Source of the DNA: Dehalococcoidia bacterium
Lineage (GTDB): Bacteria > Chloroflexota > Dehalococcoidia > SM23-28-2 > RBG-16-64-32
Direction: 5' to 3'
Length of the DNA: 49,386 bases
NCBI GenBank assembly: GCA_030690405.1
Contig: JAUYGU010000006.1
Location: forward strand, 1-49,386
Program-made: the position numbers and the translations under genes
In this document: positions 1 to 9,215 of the stretch, piece after piece
Numbering within the stretch: position 1 is the first letter of the stretch
Layout of the letters: every line of letters starts with the position of its first letter
Notes under the pieces: model-generated
The model's database searches: none
The model's input: only the letters and a program-made list of their open reading frames with translations
What the model was told of the DNA's origin: nothing

Positions 1-1066
1 GAGGCGGGGCCGTCCCATGGCTCCATCAGGCAGCTGTGGTACTCGTAGAACGCCTTCTTCTCCGCGCTCATCGATTCGTGGCCGTCCCAGGCCTCCGGGA
101 TGAGCATCACCATGGCGTGGGGGAGCGGGCGTCCTGCCAGCACCAGCAGCTCCAGGGCGTATCGAAGCAGGCGGTGTCGCTGCCCTTCTCGTCGATGATG
201 GGGAGGATGCGCTGGATGTCGTCGAACAGCGGCGATTCCAGGAGCGCCTCCCGGGCGCGCATCCAGTTGATGTTGCCGCGCAGGGTGTTGATCTCGCCGT
301 TGTGGGAGATCATCCGGTAGGGGTGGGCCAGCCGCCAGCTGGGGAAGGTGTTGGTGCTGAAGCGGGAGTGGTACATGCAGAGCGCGCTGATAAGCCGCGG
401 ATCGGAGAGATCAGGGAAGTACTCCCGGAGCTGAGTTGCCATCAGCATGCCCTTGTACACCAGCGTGCGGCTGGAGAGGCTGGGGAAGTAGAAGGTCTCC
501 GCATCCGGGATGCCGAACCGGTGGATCGCCCTCTCGAACCGCTTGCGGATGACGTACAGCTTTCGCTCGAAGGCATCGTCGTCGGGAACAGTCTCGCCGC
601 GGCCGATGAATACGTGGAACATGTCGGGCTCGGCGGCGAGGGCGGTGTTGCCGACGGAGGCGTTGTTGGTGGGCACCGGGCGCCAGCCCAGGAGGTGCTG
701 GCCCTCCTCCTCCACTATTGCCGCGAACAGCGCCATGGCCTGAGCGCGGGCCCGCTCATCGCGCGAGGCGAAGAAGAGCCCGGCCCCGTAGTGCCCGCGG
801 CCGGGGAGGCGGATGCTCAGGGAGGCACACTCATGCATGAAGAACTCGTGCGGGACCTGGATGAGTACGCCGGCGCCGTCGCCGGTATTCACCTCGCAGC
901 CGCAGGCGCCGCGGTGGTTCAGGTGCTCCAGGGCGGTGATCCCGTCTTCCACCAGTTGGTGAGACTTGTGGCCCTTGAGGTGCGCGATGAAGCCGACGCC
1001 GCAGCTATCGTGCTCGTGGCGAGGGTCGTATAGCCCCTTTGCGGAAGGCGTTTCGTTTCGGCCCAC
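1..1066 (-). CDS. gltB: Glutamate synthase large subunit, N-terminal part, frameshifted and cut by window edge
   Basis: This is the glutaminase end of glutamate synthase, which takes ammonia from glutamine and passes it to 2-oxoglutarate to make glutamate. The GTG start at 1066 has an AGGAGG ribosome site a few bases upstream. A short propeptide leads to HDSCGVGF, where Cys22 is the class II amidotransferase nucleophile exposed by cleavage. NHRGACG and FSTNTFPSW are further family blocks. After residue ~300 the frame breaks: read as is, the protein stops at 107. Skipping one base near 155-161 restores [18 protein letters not shown] and then [13 protein letters not shown], the normal continuation, open to position 1. 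So there is a one-base loss, either a sequencing error or a real mutation. The rest of the gene lies outside the window. Family identity is very sure; whether the gene is intact is not. Confidence 0.93.
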
Positions 1067-1172
1067 CGTCTATCCTCCTGGAGTCAGTTTACCCTTGGCC
1101 GTCAGCGCTGGAAACATGGCAACCCCGCGTCTCACTCCGCACAGAGATGGTTGAGCCACCTCAATGCGACAA

Positions 1173-1193
1173 GCGCCCGCCGGACGCGGGCGC
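1173..1193 (-). terminator. GC-rich hairpin between the ABC permease gene and gltB
   Basis: An 8-bp perfect stem (GCGCCCGC paired with GCGGGCGC) surrounds a 5-base loop. On the minus strand it is followed by TTGTCGCATT, which is only weakly T-rich. It could end the permease transcript, or it could sit in the gltB leader if transcription starts at the promoter proposed near 1228-1256. Confidence 0.35.
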
Positions 1194-1227
1194 GCTCTCT
1201 TATATAGAGAATGTCGATGGTAACGTA

Positions 1228-1256
1228 TGTTTATCATTGACCGGAGCGTTTGTCAA
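1228..1256 (-). promoter_or_regulatory. Candidate sigma-70 promoter for gltB
   Basis: The minus strand carries a perfect TTGACA at 1256-1251. The -10 is weak: TAAACA lies at 17-bp spacing and GATAAA at 15-bp spacing. The start codon is about 160 bases downstream. A second AT-rich block, with TATAAG on the minus strand near 1200, lies between the two and could be an alternative -10. The perfect -35 is the main support. Confidence 0.35.
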
Positions 1257-1289
1257 CCTCGGAGGGCGCGCCGTCAGACAGCGAATCGC

Positions 1290-2228
1290 CTAGCGCGAAC
1301 GCGGGTCCAGGGCGTCGCGCAGGCCGTCGCCCAGGAAGGTGAAGCAGAGCATCAGCACGGCGATCGTGGCCGCTGGGAAGACGACGATCCAGGTGTTCAC
1401 CTCTATGAAGGCGTAGCCTTCGTTGACCAGCGTGCCCAGGCTGGCCGTGGGCGGGGGCAGGCCGATGCCGATGAAGGCCAGGACGGCCTCGGCGAAGATC
1501 GCCAGAGGGATGCCAAACACCACGGCGACGGTAATGGGCCCCAGGGTGTTGGGCAGCATGTGCTGAAACACGATGCGGAAGGGAGAGGCGCCCATGGCGC
1601 GCGCCGCCAGCACGAAGTCCCGTTCCTTCAGGGAGAGCATCTGGCCGCGCACCAGGCGGGCGACGGTCACCCAGGCGACGAAGGCGATGGCGAAGATGAC
1701 TAGCAGCCGCTGGGAGGCGTCGTGCCCCACCGCCGGCAGGTCCCGGTCGGCGAACACCGAGCGCAGGAGGATGATGGCCAGCAGGTCAGGGAACGCGTAG
1801 GCTATGTCCGTCACGCGCATCATGATGTTGTCCAGCATCCGCCCCGCCAGCGCCGCCGTCCCCCCTACAAGCATGCCGATGACGAGGACCACGGCCTGCA
1901 CACCCAGGCCCACCTGCAGGGAGATGAGCAACCCCTCCAGGACCCGCGCCCAGCTGTCGCGGCCAAGGCTATCGGTGCCGAAGAAGTGGGCCCAACTGGG
2001 GCCCTCGTTGATGACGTCGTAGTCCTGGGCCGATGGGCGGTAGCGCTGGACAACCTCCGTTGTGTTGCCCAGCACCGCCAAGATGGAGATAGCCGCCAGG
2101 ACGATTAGGGCGACCATGGCCAGCCGGTTGCGGATGAGACGGCGAAAGGCGTCGGACCAGAGGCCCCTTTCCCGCCGGACCTCGAATTCAGGGAACGCCT
2201 CGGCGGGTGCAGCCTCAGCTCTCTCCAT
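1290..2228 (-). CDS. ABC transporter permease, DppC/OppC type
   Basis: This is the second inner-membrane permease of a peptide/nickel-type ABC importer. The 312-residue protein has a cytoplasmic N-terminus, a first membrane helix at about residues 36-53 and the usual periplasmic domain with HFFGTDSLGRD, a strong signature of the DppC branch. A block of helices follows, with the EAA-type coupling loop around RAMGASPFRIVFQHMLPN. It starts 8 bases after the stop of the upstream permease and clearly belongs to the same operon. Substrate cannot be told from the permease; di/oligopeptides are the usual cargo. Confidence 0.9.
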   Translation of the reverse strand: MERAEAAPAEAFPEFEVRRERGLWSDAFRRLIRNRLAMVALIVLAAISILAVLGNTTEVVQRYRPSAQDYDVINEGPSWAHFFGTDSLGRDSWARVLEGLLISLQVGLGVQAVVLVIGMLVGGTAALAGRMLDNIMMRVTDIAYAFPDLLAIILLRSVFADRDLPAVGHDASQRLLVIFAIAFVAWVTVARLVRGQMLSLKERDFVLAARAMGASPFRIVFQHMLPNTLGPITVAVVFGIPLAIFAEAVLAFIGIGLPPPTASLGTLVNEGYAFIEVNTWIVVFPAATIAVLMLCFTFLGDGLRDALDPRSR

Positions 2229-2236
2229 GAGTCAGC

Positions 2237-3160
2237 TCATCCGTACCTGATCCGCGGGTCCACTGCGGCGTAGAGGATGTCCACCACCAGATTAGCGACG
2301 GCGATGATCGCTGCGTAGAAGAGGACGATGCCCATGATCATGCCGTAGTCCCGTACGAAGACGGCGTCCACGAAGCGGCGCCCTACCCCCGGTATGGCGA
2401 AGATGCGCTCCACGATGAAGGAGCCGGTGACCAGGAAGGCGAACAGGGGCCCGGACACCGTGAGAATTGGGACAAGGGCGTTCTTGATAGTGTGTCGCAG
2501 CACCACCACGTATTCAGCCAGCCCTTTGGCCCGGGCCGTCCGAATGTAGTCCTGCCTGAGCACCTCCAGCATGCTGGCCCGGGTGATGCGGGCGATGTAG
2601 GCGCCGGGCAGGGTGCCCAGGGACAGGACGGGGATGACCATCTTGCGGTAGTTGCCGAACTCCCATCCCAGGACATCGAACCAGCCGAGTTTCACGGAGA
2701 AGATGATCACAAGGAAGACAGCAATGATGAAGCTGGGCATGGCGGCGCCGGCTGTGGCGAAGAAGACGCCCAGGTAGTCCCCGATCTTGTTCTGGTTGAG
2801 CGCGGCGAGCACCCCCAGAGTCATGCCGAAGACGACGGCATAGATGAATGCAACAGTGCCCAGTTGGGCGGTGGTCATCCATCCCTCTCGGATCAGGCCG
2901 GTGACGGGCTGGTTGACGCTGCGATAGGAGTTCCCGAGGTCGCCGTGCAGGAGGTCCCAGAAGTACAGGCCGTATTGCTCGTACAACGGCTTGTCCAGGT
3001 TGTACTTCTTGTTCAGGTTTTCCATAACCTGGGGCGGCAGCTCCCTCTCCCGGTCGAAGGGGCCGCCGGGGACAGCGTGCATCAGCAAGAAGGTGATGGT
3101 GGCCACCGCCCACAGTACGGGGATGATCCACAGGGTCCGCCGGATAATGTAGCCGGTCAT
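2237..3160 (-). CDS. ABC transporter permease, DppB/OppB type
   Basis: First permease of the importer, 307 residues, with the typical DppB start (membrane helix at about residues 8-28, then HAVPGGPFDRE) and a long periplasmic loop before the transmembrane core. The coupling loop RTARAKGLAEYVVVLRHTIKNAL, in the cytoplasm, would contact the ATPase subunit. The gene lies between the binding-protein gene (upstream, with a hairpin in the 105-base gap) and the second permease (8 bases downstream). No ATPase genes follow; the next gene is gltB. Confidence 0.92.
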   Translation of the reverse strand: MTGYIIRRTLWIIPVLWAVATITFLLMHAVPGGPFDRERELPPQVMENLNKKYNLDKPLYEQYGLYFWDLLHGDLGNSYRSVNQPVTGLIREGWMTTAQLGTVAFIYAVVFGMTLGVLAALNQNKIGDYLGVFFATAGAAMPSFIIAVFLVIIFSVKLGWFDVLGWEFGNYRKMVIPVLSLGTLPGAYIARITRASMLEVLRQDYIRTARAKGLAEYVVVLRHTIKNALVPILTVSGPLFAFLVTGSFIVERIFAIPGVGRRFVDAVFVRDYGMIMGIVLFYAAIIAVANLVVDILYAAVDPRIRYG

Positions 3161-3207
3161 AGTACGTCCATTATGGGCCCTGCCGCGCTCGCTGCAAAGA
3201 AACGCCA

Positions 3208-3240
3208 GAGGGGAGGCCCGCCGCCGGCGGGCCTCCCCTC
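3208..3240 (-). terminator. 15-bp hairpin between binding-protein and permease genes
   Basis: A perfect 15-bp inverted repeat (3208-3222 with 3226-3240, loop GCC) lies in the 105-base gap. On the minus strand it is followed by TGGCGTTTCTTTG, so it can act as a partial Rho-independent terminator or as a 3' stabiliser of the binding-protein message. Such intercistronic stems commonly let binding proteins be made in excess over permeases. Confidence 0.7.
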
Positions 3241-3265
3241 GCTATTGCGCCATTATCCGGCCGGT

Positions 3266-4969
3266 TTACTTCGCCAGGCCGATGGCCTCGGAGTTCCAGT
3301 CGCCCGGCCCCACGGCGTCCTGGCCGCTGATGTTTTCCTTCATGCCGACGATGTAGTCGTGGATGAGGTAGTGGTCGTTCTCGTGCCAGTAGGGGGCGAT
3401 GCCGCAGATCCGCGTGGAGATCAGCTTGTTGGCGTCCTGGTACTGCGTGAGCCGCTCCGTGTTGTTGGTGTTGAAGTGGGCCTTCTCCACCAGGTCATCG
3501 ATCTCCGAGTCGCTGCAGTTGTAGTTGTTGAGCGTGCCGCCGGTGTCGAACAGGCCCACGATCCAGTTCTCCGGGTCGGGGTAGTCCTCGATCCAGCCGC
3601 CGGGAAACAGCTCGAACTGCTGGTCGGTGAACCGCTTGGAGCGCGTGGCCGAGTCCACCACCTCTTGCTTGACGGTGATGCCCAGGTTTATCTTGAACTG
3701 CTCCACCAGGAACTCGCCTGTCTTCTTGCACACTGGACATTCGCTGGTCAGGATGGTGAGGGTGGGGAAGCCGGCCCCGTCCTTGTAGCCGGCGTCGGAC
3801 AGGTGCTTCTTCGCGGAATCGACGTTGAAGCCGATCTCCGCCGCGTAGGCGTCGGGGGCAGGGCCACCGGTCACTGCCGGCAGCCAGGTCGTGGTGGGCT
3901 CGTTGCCGTCGCCGGCAACCACCTCGTTCAGCTTCACCCGGTCGATGGCCTGGGACAGGGCCAGGCGGACGTCCAGCTTGTCCAGGGGCGGCACCTTGAG
4001 ATTCATCTCCAGACCGCGCGTGGAGGGCTTGACGGACTTGACGTACTCCTTGGGGTACTGGCCCTTGATGGTGGCGAGCTGGGTCTTGTCCACGTTGGCG
4101 AAGTCCAGCTCGCCGGTGCCGAAGGCCCGGTCGGCCTGGGCCAGGTCGTCGATGAACTTGATCGTGACCTTGTCCAGCGTGGGCTTCACGCCGGCAGGGG
4201 CGGCCCAGTTGGGGTTGGGCGCCAGCGTTACCTCGGCTTGCGCCGTGTATGACGTGAGGATGTAGGGCCCGTTGTACGCCAGCTTGGCCGGGTCCGTCGG
4301 CCAGTCATCGCCGGTGGTCTGGAAGAGGTGCTTCGGCGCCGGGAAGGTCATCCACAGCGAGAGGATGATGGTGAAGGTGGGCTGGGCCTGGTTCAGCGTG
4401 ATCTCCAGGGTGGTGTCGTTCAGCGCCTTGACGCCTATAGCGTCCTCCAGGCTCTGGTCGAACCCGGCCTCGTTGCTGTAGTGGTCAGCGCAGCCCACGA
4501 TGCTGGCGTCGATGATGTACTCGTACTCGCCGGCGACGACGGGGTTGCAGGTCCGCTTGATGCCGAACTCGAAGTCGGCCGCGGTCAACGGCTGGCCGTC
4601 GGACCACAGCAGCCCGTCCCTGAGCGTTATGGTGTAGGTCTTGCCGTCGTCGGAGATATCCGGCAGCTCTGCCGCCATCGCCGGCTGCGGGATGTTATCG
4701 ATGTCCAGCGTGTAAAGGCCGCGCCAGATCATACGCTCCAGCGAGATGTCCTGCGCGAAGCTGGAGAAGTGCGGGTCCAGCGAAGCGAACTCGAAGCCCC
4801 CGACCGTCAGTTCGCCTCCCTGTATGCGCTCGCCCGCGGCCGGGCTCTCGCCGGGGCCGGGCGTCTCGCCTCCGCCCTCGTCATCCTTGCACGCGGCGAA
4901 CGCGACGACGGCGATTACGGCTATCGCGGCGAGAAGCCACAACCACCGGTACTTGCGGGGTAGATTCAT
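3266..4969 (-). CDS. Extracellular peptide-binding lipoprotein of the ABC importer (SBP family 5)
   Basis: This is the solute receptor of the importer, 567 residues, placed on the outer face of the cytoplasmic membrane. The N-terminus has a hydrophobic signal followed by FAAC (Cys27), a lipobox with a slightly unusual Phe, then a Gly/Glu/Pro-rich linker. The family 5 fold is shown by GGELTVGGFEFASLDPHF, LRDGLLWSDGQPLTAADF and the later VRLALSQAIDR block. A very good AAAGGAGG precedes the ATG. It heads the operon, with a 258-base upstream gap after typA that presumably holds its promoter. Peptide is the likely ligand, but this family also binds nickel, sugars and other compounds. Confidence 0.92.
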   Translation of the reverse strand: MNLPRKYRWLWLLAAIAVIAVVAFAACKDDEGGGETPGPGESPAAGERIQGGELTVGGFEFASLDPHFSSFAQDISLERMIWRGLYTLDIDNIPQPAMAAELPDISDDGKTYTITLRDGLLWSDGQPLTAADFEFGIKRTCNPVVAGEYEYIIDASIVGCADHYSNEAGFDQSLEDAIGVKALNDTTLEITLNQAQPTFTIILSLWMTFPAPKHLFQTTGDDWPTDPAKLAYNGPYILTSYTAQAEVTLAPNPNWAAPAGVKPTLDKVTIKFIDDLAQADRAFGTGELDFANVDKTQLATIKGQYPKEYVKSVKPSTRGLEMNLKVPPLDKLDVRLALSQAIDRVKLNEVVAGDGNEPTTTWLPAVTGGPAPDAYAAEIGFNVDSAKKHLSDAGYKDGAGFPTLTILTSECPVCKKTGEFLVEQFKINLGITVKQEVVDSATRSKRFTDQQFELFPGGWIEDYPDPENWIVGLFDTGGTLNNYNCSDSEIDDLVEKAHFNTNNTERLTQYQDANKLISTRICGIAPYWHENDHYLIHDYIVGMKENISGQDAVGPGDWNSEAIGLAK

Positions 4970-5227
4970 TGCCTGCCTCCTTTATGGATTCCTTTCCAGC
5001 ACGCGACGATATGCTCTTATCGCTATGTAAATGCAGGTAGTCCGAGAATACTACGCTCCGACTTGAGAACGACATTTCGCCACATAAAGTTACCCGTCGC
5101 AGGCCGAGGAGCGTTTTCAGCGCGGCGCAAAGCACGCCGGCTCTAGGCGACAGAGGGCGATGACGGGGGCCGTCAGCCAGGCGTTGTATCTACTGAGCGG
5201 GCGATAAGGAGCTCAAGAGAGCGTGCG

Positions 5228-7105
5228 CTACTCGCGGGCGCGGGAGCGCTGACGGGCACGCACATGTGCCACCAGTTCCATCTTCCGCGGACGGACGGCG
5301 ACCGGCGTGACCTCCAGGCATTCGCCTTGCCGGATGAACTCAAGCGCCTGCTCCAGCGATAGCGTGGTGGGCGGCGGCAGCTTCTCGGTCGCCTCGGCCG
5401 TGGACGAGCGCATGTTCGTCTGCTTCTTCTCCCGCGTCGGGTTGACGTCCATGTCGTCCGGGCGTGGACTTTCGCCGATGATCATCCCTTCGTACACATC
5501 AAGGCCGGGGTTGACGAACAGGGTACCCCGTTGCTGCAGGCTCAGCAGCGCGTAAGCGGTGGTCTTGCCGCGGCGGTCCGCCACCAGGCTCCCGGTTGGC
5601 CGCGAGCGCACCTCGCCGTGCCATGGCTCGTACCCGTGGAACACGTGATGAAGGAGCCCGGTCCCCCGCGTCTCGGTCTGGAACTGGGTGTGGAACCCGA
5701 TGAGCCCGCGCGAAGGGATGACGTAGTCGAGCCGGACGCGACCGGTTCCGTGGTTTACCGTCCTGTGGTGGTAACCCTTGCGCTCCGCCACGAGCTGCGT
5801 GACGATACCCAGGTACTTTTCCGGCACGTCCAGCGTGAGCGCTTCAACGGGCTCGTGGAGCCGTCCGTCTATCTCACGCGTGACGACCTCAGGGCGGCCG
5901 ACGGTGAGTTCGAAGCCTTCGCGGCGCAGCGTTTCCACCAGGACGGCCAGCGCCAGCTCGCCTCGGCCCTGCACGGTCCACGCGTCCGGCCGGTCCAGGG
6001 GCAGGACGCGAATCGAGACGTTGCCTACCTGCTCCGCAGCCAGCCGGTTCCTCAGAAGCCTCGCCGTCAGCAGCGTGCCCTCGCGTCCGGCAAGCGGCGA
6101 CGTGTTGATGCCTATGGTGACCGACAGGCTCGGCTCGTCGACGCGGATTACCGGCAGCGGCTGGGGATCGTCCGGGTCCGTTAGCGTCTCGCCGATGGTG
6201 ATTTCAGGGAAGCCGGCTACGGCGATGAGCTCGCCGGGGCCGGCTTCCTCCGCCTCTATCCGTTCCAGCGCCTCCGTCACGTAGAGCTCCGTGATCTTCC
6301 CGAGTTCGATGCTGCCATCGCGCCGGCACCAGGCTACGGTCTGCCCGGGCCGGATGCTACCCTGCACTACCCGGCATAGCGCGAGCCGGCCAACGTAGGG
6401 CGATGAGTCGAGGTTGGTTACCAGTGCTTGCAGCCGGTGGTCCGGCTCATAGGCCGGCGCCGGGATGCGCGCGAGCAGTACGTCCAGCAGCGGGTGCAGG
6501 TCTACACCGCGTACGTCCGCGTCCAGCGAGGCCTGTCCCGCGCGCGCATCACAATAGACAATAGGGAAGTCGAACTGTTCCTCGTCGGCGTCGAGTTCGA
6601 GGAAGAGCTCGTAGACCTCATCGATCACCTCGGCGATGCGACTATCGGGGCGGTCCACCTTGTTGACCACCAGGATGATCGGCAGGCGGGCCTCGAGTGC
6701 TTTCCGGAGCACGAACCGCGTCTGCGGCAACGGGCCCTCCGTGGCGTCCACCAGTAAGAGCGCGCCGTCCACCATCGTCAGGCCGCGCTCCACCTCACCG
6801 CCGAAATCGGCGTGGCCGGGGGTGTCAACGATGTTGATCTTCACATCGCCGTAGCGCACGGCGGCGTTCTTGGCGAGAATCGTGATCCCCTTCTCACGCT
6901 CGAGGTCTGTCGAGTCGAGGGCGCGATCAGGGAGCTCCAACCGCGAGTCCAGCTGGCCGGACTGCCGGAGCATGGCGTCCACCAACGTGGTCTTGCCATG
7001 GTCCACGTGGGCGATGATCGCCACGTTGCGCAGGTCACTGCGCAGCGCGATCTGGCGCCCCGAGGTTGGCTTCCGGCTGGACCGGATGGTAGTGAACAGC
7101 TCCAT
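5228..7105 (-). CDS. typA: Translational GTPase TypA/BipA
   Basis: Ribosome-associated GTPase related to EF-G, involved in ribosome assembly and stress adaptation. The G motifs are complete: AHVDHGKTT (G1), EREKGITI (G2), DTPGHAD (G3) and NKVDRPD (G4). The TypA-specific C-terminal half includes [18 protein letters not shown] and a basic tail. The frame stays open further upstream to 7360, but I take ATG 7105: it has GGGAG nine bases upstream, gives 625 residues (family usual about 600-615) and starts shortly before the G domain. It is a single gene with 258 bases downstream before the ABC operon. Confidence 0.95.
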   Translation of the reverse strand: MELFTTIRSSRKPTSGRQIALRSDLRNVAIIAHVDHGKTTLVDAMLRQSGQLDSRLELPDRALDSTDLEREKGITILAKNAAVRYGDVKINIVDTPGHADFGGEVERGLTMVDGALLLVDATEGPLPQTRFVLRKALEARLPIILVVNKVDRPDSRIAEVIDEVYELFLELDADEEQFDFPIVYCDARAGQASLDADVRGVDLHPLLDVLLARIPAPAYEPDHRLQALVTNLDSSPYVGRLALCRVVQGSIRPGQTVAWCRRDGSIELGKITELYVTEALERIEAEEAGPGELIAVAGFPEITIGETLTDPDDPQPLPVIRVDEPSLSVTIGINTSPLAGREGTLLTARLLRNRLAAEQVGNVSIRVLPLDRPDAWTVQGRGELALAVLVETLRREGFELTVGRPEVVTREIDGRLHEPVEALTLDVPEKYLGIVTQLVAERKGYHHRTVNHGTGRVRLDYVIPSRGLIGFHTQFQTETRGTGLLHHVFHGYEPWHGEVRSRPTGSLVADRRGKTTAYALLSLQQRGTLFVNPGLDVYEGMIIGESPRPDDMDVNPTREKKQTNMRSSTAEATEKLPPPTTLSLEQALEFIRQGECLEVTPVAVRPRKMELVAHVRARQRSRARE

Positions 7106-7236
7106 GTATTGTCTCCCGCGCACAGGTTCTTCTGAATTTGCCCCGCATCCACCGTAACACACTGACGCCTGGGAATAGACCATTTCGATTAGAGGGCCTG
7201 CGCTAATCGGGGGGAGGCTATGGCCGGCGCGATGGC

Positions 7237-8328
7237 TCACGGGGGCGGGTGTGTGGGAGCGAGCGGGCCGGGAGACGGTGCGTGGCAGTCGGTGCAGTTG
7301 CCGCGGCCCGCCACTTCGTGAGGGATGGCCGGAACCGCTCCCGGTTGCGAAACGTGACACGTCGTGCAGGCCTTTTCGCTCAGGCCCGCATGCTTCACAG
7401 ACAGGCCGGCCAACTGTTCGTAGCTATGGCACTTGACGCAGGCGGCGCTCTGGCCTGGAGAGTGGGGGATGAGCGGGGCGCTGTCGTGTACGGCCGTGTG
7501 GCAGACGCCGCAGAGCGCTTCCGTGCGGCCCAGGTGGCTGACGGGCAGCGGCGCCAGACGGCCTTGCGCATGGCAGGTGGCGCATCCTTCGGTCTGCGTC
7601 GATAGCTGGAGCATCCGGTCAGGCACGTCCGGCGGCGTCAGCGCCGAATCGTGACAGCGGAGGCACTCGTCGTCCTTTTGGCCCTGGTGGGCGCCCTCGG
7701 GGATTATGAGGCGACCCTTGCCGTGGCAGAAGCTGCACTCCTCCCGGCCTTCCACCTTGTGCGGCACCTGCGGCACGGCCAGATCCAGTGTCTCGTGACA
7801 TACCATGCAGGTCACCGCTGATCGCCCTTTGTGGTCGCCGGGCAGCACCAGCCGGTCCGGCTGTTTGTGGCAGGAGGAGCATTCCTCCCCCTCCGCCACC
7901 TGGGGCGGCACCGCGCGGGCGATATCGCTGTGGCAGAAGGAGCAGAGCGGCTGCATGGCGGCCTCTCCCGGCGTGCGGTGGACGGCGATGGGCGGGGGCT
8001 CCTGGGCGGGAGCGTGGCAGCCTGTGCAGTCCTGTCCCAGTGACGCGTGATCGCTGGGCGGGGGCCAGCCGCCCTCGGAACCGTGGCAGTTCGCGCAGAC
8101 GAAGCGGTCAAGGACCGACTGCCGGTGCGTCAGCGGCTGCGGCTCTTCGGGGCCGTCGGCGTCCGGCTGGACCGCCTCCTGCGCTGCCGCCGGCGTGGGC
8201 GTGGCCGTGGGCGAATGCGCCGGCAGCAGCATCGTGTCGCCGCTTCCTCCCGCCGGCCAGACGAGCCGCGCGGTCAGGAGCGAGCCGGTCGATGCCAGGA
8301 ACAGCAGCGCCAGGACGATCGCCTTCAC
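7237..8328 (-). CDS. Dodecaheme c-type cytochrome with modular heme repeats
   Basis: Secreted or membrane-anchored electron carrier with twelve CXXCH heme sites in 363 residues. The GTG start overlaps the stop of the cytochrome b gene (GTGA) and opens directly onto a hydrophobic signal/anchor (KAIVLALLFLASTG). A longer open frame exists upstream but runs inside the cytochrome b gene and is not used. After a Pro/Ala/Thr-rich linker, the heme sites come about every 25-30 residues. Seven of them have a His exactly eight residues before the first Cys, which looks like the distal ligand of a repeated bis-His module. Last gene of the module A operon. The partner is presumably the cytochrome b upstream; the final acceptor is unknown. 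Confidence 0.92.
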   Translation of the reverse strand: MKAIVLALLFLASTGSLLTARLVWPAGGSGDTMLLPAHSPTATPTPAAAQEAVQPDADGPEEPQPLTHRQSVLDRFVCANCHGSEGGWPPPSDHASLGQDCTGCHAPAQEPPPIAVHRTPGEAAMQPLCSFCHSDIARAVPPQVAEGEECSSCHKQPDRLVLPGDHKGRSAVTCMVCHETLDLAVPQVPHKVEGREECSFCHGKGRLIIPEGAHQGQKDDECLRCHDSALTPPDVPDRMLQLSTQTEGCATCHAQGRLAPLPVSHLGRTEALCGVCHTAVHDSAPLIPHSPGQSAACVKCHSYEQLAGLSVKHAGLSEKACTTCHVSQPGAVPAIPHEVAGRGNCTDCHAPSPGPLAPTHPPP

Positions 8329-9215
8329 GATGCGGGCCTCATTCTGCTCAGGAGGGCCGCTAGCCTCCGGCGCCATCTCTTCAAGAGCCCGCGAACGGAG
8401 CGACCCCCGGTGTTGGCTGGCGCCGGCCGGTGGGCGGGGGGTGTCTGCTGCGGCCTGGACCCAGCGCGCGCCGACTGCAGGCGCTGCCATTCCAGGGGAT
8501 GCTCCTCGGCGTAGTGGGCAGCGCTCATCCTGCCGGTGAAGATGGCCGGGTTCAGGGGGAAGGCCCACGGGGCCAGGTGTACGTTGAACAGGTGGACCAC
8601 CGCTATCCATCCCACTGCCAGCAGAGCCTCGTCGCCGTGCACGATGAGGGCGGCCGAGATGGCGCCCCCGGATACGATGCGTGCGACGTCGACGGCGAAC
8701 ATCAGGACGAGGCCGGAGCCACCGATCACAGCGATGCCCCAGAACACCGCCCAGTAATCGAACTTCTCCAGGTAGCTGTAGCGGCCGAATCTTGGCTTCT
8801 CCGGCGTCAGGCCCAGGTAATAGAGGATGCTCCGCGCCGCATCGCCCATGTCCTTCAAGGTGGGGATCATCCCCAGCGGCTCCAGCCGGCGTTGCACGCC
8901 TATGCGGTAGGAGAGGTAAGCCAGGTGGTAGAGACAGTCCGCCAGCATGGCCAGGCCGGCGGTTTTGTGTATCATCCGGACGGTCTCCAGCCCGCCCAGG
9001 CTGCTGACCCACCACTGACTGAGGCCGAGGTCGCTGAATTTCTGGGGCAGGCCGGTGAGCGCCAGGACGATGAAGCTGCTCATCATGAGGAAGTGCTGGA
9101 TCCGCTGGTGGACGTCGAAGCGGACCACACTCTCGCCAGCGACCGGAGCGCTTTCCCGGCCGGAGGCGGCTTTGGCGGCCGCTGGCGGTGGAAGAAGTCT
9201 GAGATCAGTCGCCAT
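8325..9215 (-). CDS. Membrane cytochrome b (formate dehydrogenase gamma / thiosulfate reductase type)
   Basis: Four-helix diheme cytochrome b, 296 residues, that would exchange electrons between the quinone pool and periplasmic cytochromes. Candidate heme ligands are seen in QRIQHFLM (first helix), RMIHKTAG (second helix), LIVHGDEALL and VVHLFNVHLAPW (last helices); FPLNPAIFTGRM is also typical of this family. An Ala/Pro-rich cytoplasmic stretch precedes the first helix, and a basic, Arg-rich tail ends the protein. It overlaps the pentaheme gene by 11 bases upstream and the dodecaheme gene by 4 bases downstream, so the three are translationally coupled and probably form one complex. Confidence 0.9.
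   Translation of the reverse strand: MATDLRLLPPPAAAKAASGRESAPVAGESVVRFDVHQRIQHFLMMSSFIVLALTGLPQKFSDLGLSQWWVSSLGGLETVRMIHKTAGLAMLADCLYHLAYLSYRIGVQRRLEPLGMIPTLKDMGDAARSILYYLGLTPEKPRFGRYSYLEKFDYWAVFWGIAVIGGSGLVLMFAVDVARIVSGGAISAALIVHGDEALLAVGWIAVVHLFNVHLAPWAFPLNPAIFTGRMSAAHYAEEHPLEWQRLQSARAGSRPQQTPPAHRPAPANTGGRSVRGLLKRWRRRLAALLSRMRPAS

Noticed and set aside
2492..4252. 586-codon plus-strand frame opposite the ABC permease and binding-protein genes
   Set aside because: Composition is that of an antisense shadow of GC-rich genes, it crosses the intercistronic hairpin and matches no protein family.
7106..7360. 85-residue N-terminal extension of TypA
   Set aside because: Ser/Pro/Arg-rich sequence without family similarity; ATG 7105 has a ribosome site and gives the usual length.
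8329..9015. N-terminal extension of the dodecaheme cytochrome frame
   Set aside because: It lies wholly inside the cytochrome b gene in another frame; the signal peptide and GTGA overlap mark the start at 8328.
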